Positions 6,417 to 9,030 of a stretch of DNA of 9,030 nucleotides are shown in pieces. The stretch is from an uncultured Eubacteriales bacterium. GTDB taxonomy: Bacteria > Bacillota > Clostridia > Lachnospirales > Lachnospiraceae. Made by a program: the position numbers and the translations under genes. The stretch spans positions 1 to 9,030 of the forward strand of contig UQYF01000058.1 of NCBI GenBank assembly GCA_900545175.1, written 5' to 3'. Within the stretch, counting starts at the first letter, position 1. Each line of letters opens with the position of its first letter. The notes beneath the pieces are model-generated. The model saw nothing but the letters and a program-made list of their open reading frames with translations, searched no databases and was not told where the DNA came from.

Positions 6417-6641
6417 GAGCGTAAGTGAGTCAATATGCTTGCATAATTGACGAACGGCGAAATTATTGAGTGAGCTATGCTCACGATATAATGAGCGAAA
6501 GCAGAGCAATGCCAGCATATAAATGTAAGTCAGGCTGTGCTTGCACAAAGCCTTACTTATATTTATATGCTGATAGTGCGAAGCACGTACATCTCGAAAA
6601 TCGTAGATTTTCGAGATGCATTGCAGATGAGTCAACATGCT
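6411..6641 (+). repeat. Hairpin-rich repeat cluster in the ABC-pair leader
   Basis: The stretch holds no gene but dense structure. Direct repeats: TATAATGAGCGTAAG (6411-6425) and TATAATGAGCGAAAG (6487-6501), and TGAGTCAATATGCT (6426-6439) and TGAGTCAACATGCT (6628-6641). Hairpins: GTCAATATGC/GCATAATTGAC (6429-6451), GTGAGC/GCTCAC (6470-6484), a long imperfect stem of about 26 bp (6513-6572), GTGC/GCAC (6576-6586), and a perfect 13-bp stem with a 3-nt loop (6590-6618, CATCTCGAAAATC/GATTTTCGAGATG). None is followed by a T-tract, so these are not ordinary terminators. It may be a family of interspersed palindromic repeats or a structured 5' UTR. Confidence 0.8.
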
Positions 6642-6677
6642 AAAAAACAATTACCAGATTTAAGAGGTTAGAGATAT

Positions 6678-7310
6678 ATGAAGTTATTGATAAGAAATCT
6701 TACGGTTGCTGATGGGGATGAGACGCTGTTAGACAATGCGTCTTATACTTTTTATCAGGAAAATGTATATTGTATAAATGCTGCGAAGAAATATAAAAAT
6801 GCGTTGTTTAACAGCATAGCGTATGTAAGACAGCAGGAAGGCGGAGAGATAGAGCTTATATGTGATGGACAGAATTGCATAATGCCGGCTATGGTTGCAC
6901 GTTTCTGCGAGGAACCGTCATTTCCGGAATTCCTTACAGTGCGGGAGTTTGTTAAGTATTATATCGAGATAAACAAAAAGAACATTACGGAGCTTAAGCA
7001 GATAGATGAGTACCTTGAGATGGTAGAGCTTTCTGATATAAGAGGGGACAGGCTTGTAAGGGATTTTACATGGGATGAGAGAGTCAGGCTTCAATTCTTG
7101 TGTTTTCTTATCACAAAGCCTCCGGTTCTTATAATTGATGGCATTAAGAACATAACCAATGTGGAGTATTTGAAGAAAATTAAAAAATATCTCGATATAA
7201 TCAAGCAGAGCGGAATAGTCCTTTTAGGCTGTACTGACAAATCTATAGCTGTTTTCTTAGGCGATGAAGAGATAACAGTTGTTGATGGAAAGCTGCAGGG
7301 AGGAATATAA
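6678..7310 (+). CDS. Degenerate ABC-transporter ATPase-like subunit
   Basis: 210-aa protein with the outline of an ABC ATP-binding subunit but eroded motifs. The N-terminus (LLIRNLTVADGDETLLDNAS) and the ExPSFPEFLTVREFVKYY segment (79-95) after the Q-loop position are ABC-like. The Walker A site reads NAAKKYKNA (34-42): the glycines and the Ser/Thr are gone and only Lys40 may remain. The LSGGQ signature is replaced by DFTWD (129-133). Walker B LIIDG (151-155) keeps Asp154 but lacks the catalytic Glu. The H-loop His is replaced in GCTD (184-187). ATP hydrolysis by this subunit therefore looks unlikely. The frame is clean and uses normal codons, so it is a maintained gene rather than a pseudogene. 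The start is supported by AAGAGG (6662-6667). Its stop overlaps the permease start by 1 nt, implying a stoichiometric complex. Confidence 0.75.
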   Translation: MKLLIRNLTVADGDETLLDNASYTFYQENVYCINAAKKYKNALFNSIAYVRQQEGGEIELICDGQNCIMPAMVARFCEEPSFPEFLTVREFVKYYIEINKKNITELKQIDEYLEMVELSDIRGDRLVRDFTWDERVRLQFLCFLITKPPVLIIDGIKNITNVEYLKKIKKYLDIIKQSGIVLLGCTDKSIAVFLGDEEITVVDGKLQGGI

Positions 7311-8896
7311 TGGCAAGAAGTATATTATTCCAGTTTCTCCTTGAAGCAGACAATGATGCAGGAAAGCTAAAGAATATGCTTCATATAAGAGGAGCGCATG
7401 AAAATACGCATGATAACGGCACTGTTGCAGGACATTCTGTAGCTAATGCGATTTTTAAAGTCCTTCTGGATATAATTACAAGAATCATATATGTCCTTGT
7501 GTTTATGTATCTGCCGTACAGAATTTTTTCAAAAATCAGTATATGGGAAGGATTTCAGTTAAGACAGTCCGTTGTATATTTTACCTGCTTTTTGAGCTGT
7601 ATATGTGGTTCACTCATCAATTCGGGTATGTTTGATATGGATGAGGATATGAGGTCGCTGTTTGTTACAATGCAGGTGGACGCTTCGGTGTTTTTTAAAG
7701 AGAGAATAGTATATAAGCTGATAGTGGACGGACTTGGATTCGGAATAGCATACTGTATGATTGGAATGGATTTCGGACATGCCTTTTATCTTGCTTTGTG
7801 GGTGCTTATATCAAGGCTTATCGGTGAGCTTATAAATCTCTATGTATTCAGATATGTCAGAAAAGCCATAAGTGAGCTTACGATTGTGACTATATCGGTG
7901 ATGGGGACATGCGTATTTATGGCATATGCTTTTCCTTTCTTAAGAAACCGCGTGGTGGACCTTACAAGCTGCATATATAATTATGTGTGGATTCTCACAG
8001 CGCTTATTCTTGCAGCAGTGGCATTGTATGTGCTTTTTAATTATACGGATTATGGATACATAGTTCAAAATTACATGGAAGACATCAGCTATGACAATAC
8101 TGCGGATGGTGCAGCCGGTACAGATGATGGAATGATGATAAGTGAATATTCAAAAAAAGGATATTTCAGAAGATTTGATAAGGACACTGCAAAGGGTCTT
8201 GAATATCTGCATAAGATATTCTTTATCAGAAATCTTGACTTTATCAGAAGTATATTGTCTGTAAGGTGCATCCTTATAATAATTGCCGGTGTAGTTGGAG
8301 TTATAATATGCTGTATGTCACCGGAGAATACAAAAAATACGATATGGTCGGTTCTATGTGATGCGATGCCGATAATGGTATTTATCATGTACTGCCTTAG
8401 TGTGACACCAAAGCTGTGTAAGTCGATGTTCTGCTATATAGACAGGGATATATTAGAATCCGGAACATACACCACAAAAAGATATAACTTTCTGAATTAC
8501 TGCATAAGGCTTAAGATGCTTGCAGGCTGCGAGCTTATACAGGCAGTTATCTTGTGCGCCGCATTTATTGCGGTAGCTATAGCTGCAGGCAATGGCAAAA
8601 ATATGGCTGCAATAATTCCAGTCTGTCTTGGAATTGTAATGCTTTCAGTGTTCTATGCAGTTTTTAATCTGTTGGTTTATTATATCTGCCAGCCTTATAC
8701 AAAAGAGCTTAAGATGAGAGGCTATACTTTCTTTGCAGCTCATGCGGGTATACTTTGCTTATGTTATGGATGTGTATATGTTGACTGCACAGCATTTGTT
8801 TTTGATATGTTCTTAGCTATAGTGCTTGCATTTATGCTCAGCATATCGGCAACACTGGTATATTATTTTTCCGATAAGACATTTTATGTAAAATAA
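7310..8896 (+). CDS. Multi-pass ABC-type permease partner, about 12 helices
   Basis: 528-aa membrane protein. I see about 12 hydrophobic segments in two groups of six: roughly 47-70, 85-105, 135-155, 157-180, 187-210 and 222-245, then a polar cytoplasmic stretch (about 250-312), then 315-338, 345-365, 400-425, 430-458, 470-490 and 497-520. The N-terminal 45 residues are polar. The segment MQVDASVFFKERIVYKL (about 122-138) resembles the cytoplasmic loop region of EcsB/ABC-2-type exporters, where the coupling helix contacts the ATPase. I do not recognise a named family with confidence; ABC-2/EcsB-like or the putative ABC-exporter family are the best guesses. The ATG overlaps the upstream stop (TAATG) with AGGGAGG (7297-7303) before it, which indicates translational coupling. 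Substrate unknown. No clear terminator follows before the tRNA promoter. Confidence 0.72.
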   Translation: MARSILFQFLLEADNDAGKLKNMLHIRGAHENTHDNGTVAGHSVANAIFKVLLDIITRIIYVLVFMYLPYRIFSKISIWEGFQLRQSVVYFTCFLSCICGSLINSGMFDMDEDMRSLFVTMQVDASVFFKERIVYKLIVDGLGFGIAYCMIGMDFGHAFYLALWVLISRLIGELINLYVFRYVRKAISELTIVTISVMGTCVFMAYAFPFLRNRVVDLTSCIYNYVWILTALILAAVALYVLFNYTDYGYIVQNYMEDISYDNTADGAAGTDDGMMISEYSKKGYFRRFDKDTAKGLEYLHKIFFIRNLDFIRSILSVRCILIIIAGVVGVIICCMSPENTKNTIWSVLCDAMPIMVFIMYCLSVTPKLCKSMFCYIDRDILESGTYTTKRYNFLNYCIRLKMLAGCELIQAVILCAAFIAVAIAAGNGKNMAAIIPVCLGIVMLSVFYAVFNLLVYYICQPYTKELKMRGYTFFAAHAGILCLCYGCVYVDCTAFVFDMFLAIVLAFMLSISATLVYYFSDKTFYVK

Positions 8897-8908
8897 ATAA
8901 AAAAGTTG

Positions 8909-8937
8909 TTGACATTTGCCGGTCGTGGTGTTATATT
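8909..8937 (+). promoter_or_regulatory. Promoter of tRNA-Val
   Basis: TTGACA (8909-8914, perfect) and TATATT (8932-8937, 5 of 6) are separated by 17 bp. It begins 12 bp after the permease stop. The start should fall near 8944, about 36 nt before the mature tRNA 5' end, leaving a leader for RNase P to remove. Confidence 0.85.
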
Positions 8938-8969
8938 AGTTAAGCAAGCTGATTGACGGCTGGCAAATG
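8913..8969 (+). repeat. Inverted repeat spanning the tRNA promoter
   Basis: CATTTGCCGGTCGT (8913-8926) and ACGGCTGGCAAATG (8956-8969) are complementary over 14 positions with two G-T pairs, including a perfect 8-bp outer part. The left arm overlaps the -35 edge and spacer and the right arm lies in the transcribed leader, so it cannot form in RNA made from this promoter, only in readthrough RNA or DNA. Confidence 0.6.
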
Positions 8970-8979
8970 AATAACTTAT

Positions 8980-9030
8980 GGGGTCTTAGCTCAGCTGGGA
9001 GAGCATCTGCCTTACAAGCAGAGGGTCATA
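8980..9030 (+). tRNA. tRNA-Val (anticodon UAC), 3' end cut by window
   Basis: The cloverleaf can be followed as far as the window allows. The acceptor 5' strand is GGGGTCT, then TA, a D-arm GCTC...GAGC with the AGCTGGGA loop, the anticodon stem TCTGC/GCAGA around loop CTTACAA (anticodon TAC in DNA), the variable loop GGGTC, and the start of the T-arm (ATA). The T-loop and acceptor 3' strand lie beyond base 9030. More tRNA genes may follow, as is common in Firmicute tRNA clusters. Confidence 0.95.

Noticed and set aside
6590..6618. Intrinsic terminator or attenuator before the ABC pair
   Set aside because: The 13-bp stem is strong but neither strand has a T-run after it.
6411..6641. CRISPR array
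   Set aside because: Repeats are short, unevenly spaced and of different kinds, with no regular spacers and no cas genes in the window.
6405..6650. 81-aa minus-strand frame across the hairpin cluster
   Set aside because: It simply reads through palindromic repeats, has no RBS of note and no family resemblance.

Overview
The window looks like a chromosomal segment of an AT-rich Gram-positive gut-type Firmicute, most likely a Lachnospiraceae member (Roseburia/Lachnospira/Butyrivibrio relatives). The reasons are strong GGAGG-type ribosome binding sites, sigma-A type promoters with 17-bp spacers, frequent ATA/AGA codons, a group II ECF thiamine S-component, a lipoprotein signal and a Firmicute-like tRNA-Val(UAC). 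Genus-level assignment is inference. No phage, integrase, transposase or CRISPR signal is visible.

Layout. 1-1024 (minus): a lipoprotein with an HExxH...EDxAE zinc-protease signature. Its start region lies in a 22-bp inverted repeat (1025-1110). 1176-2079 (minus): thiT (thiamine S-component), with a complete TPP riboswitch, an RBS-sequestering hairpin and a near-consensus promoter. 2148-5556 (plus): a tight three-gene operon encoding an Mrp-type P-loop ATPase fused in frame to a HAD phosphatase, a CPBP (CAAX-protease-like) membrane protein and a family 2 glycosyltransferase. 5571-5624: a shared bidirectional terminator. 5628-6275 (minus): a PAP2-family membrane phosphatase. 6388-6677: a good extended -10 promoter, then a leader of about 255 nt packed with hairpins and short repeats. 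6678-8896 (plus): an ABC-like pair in which the ATPase subunit has lost all recognisable nucleotide-handling motifs and the partner is a roughly 12-helix permease. 8909-9030 (plus): the promoter and 5' part of tRNA-Val, cut by the window end.

How the parts work together. ThiT supplies thiamine uptake under TPP feedback and needs an ECF energising module that is not in the window. The Mrp-HAD/CPBP/GT2 operon and the PAP2 gene suggest envelope or lipid-linked glycan work plus metal-cofactor handling, but the window gives no pathway. The most unusual parts are the Mrp-HAD fusion, the degenerate ABC ATPase with its permease behind a structured leader, and the inverted repeat that overlaps the lipoprotein RBS.
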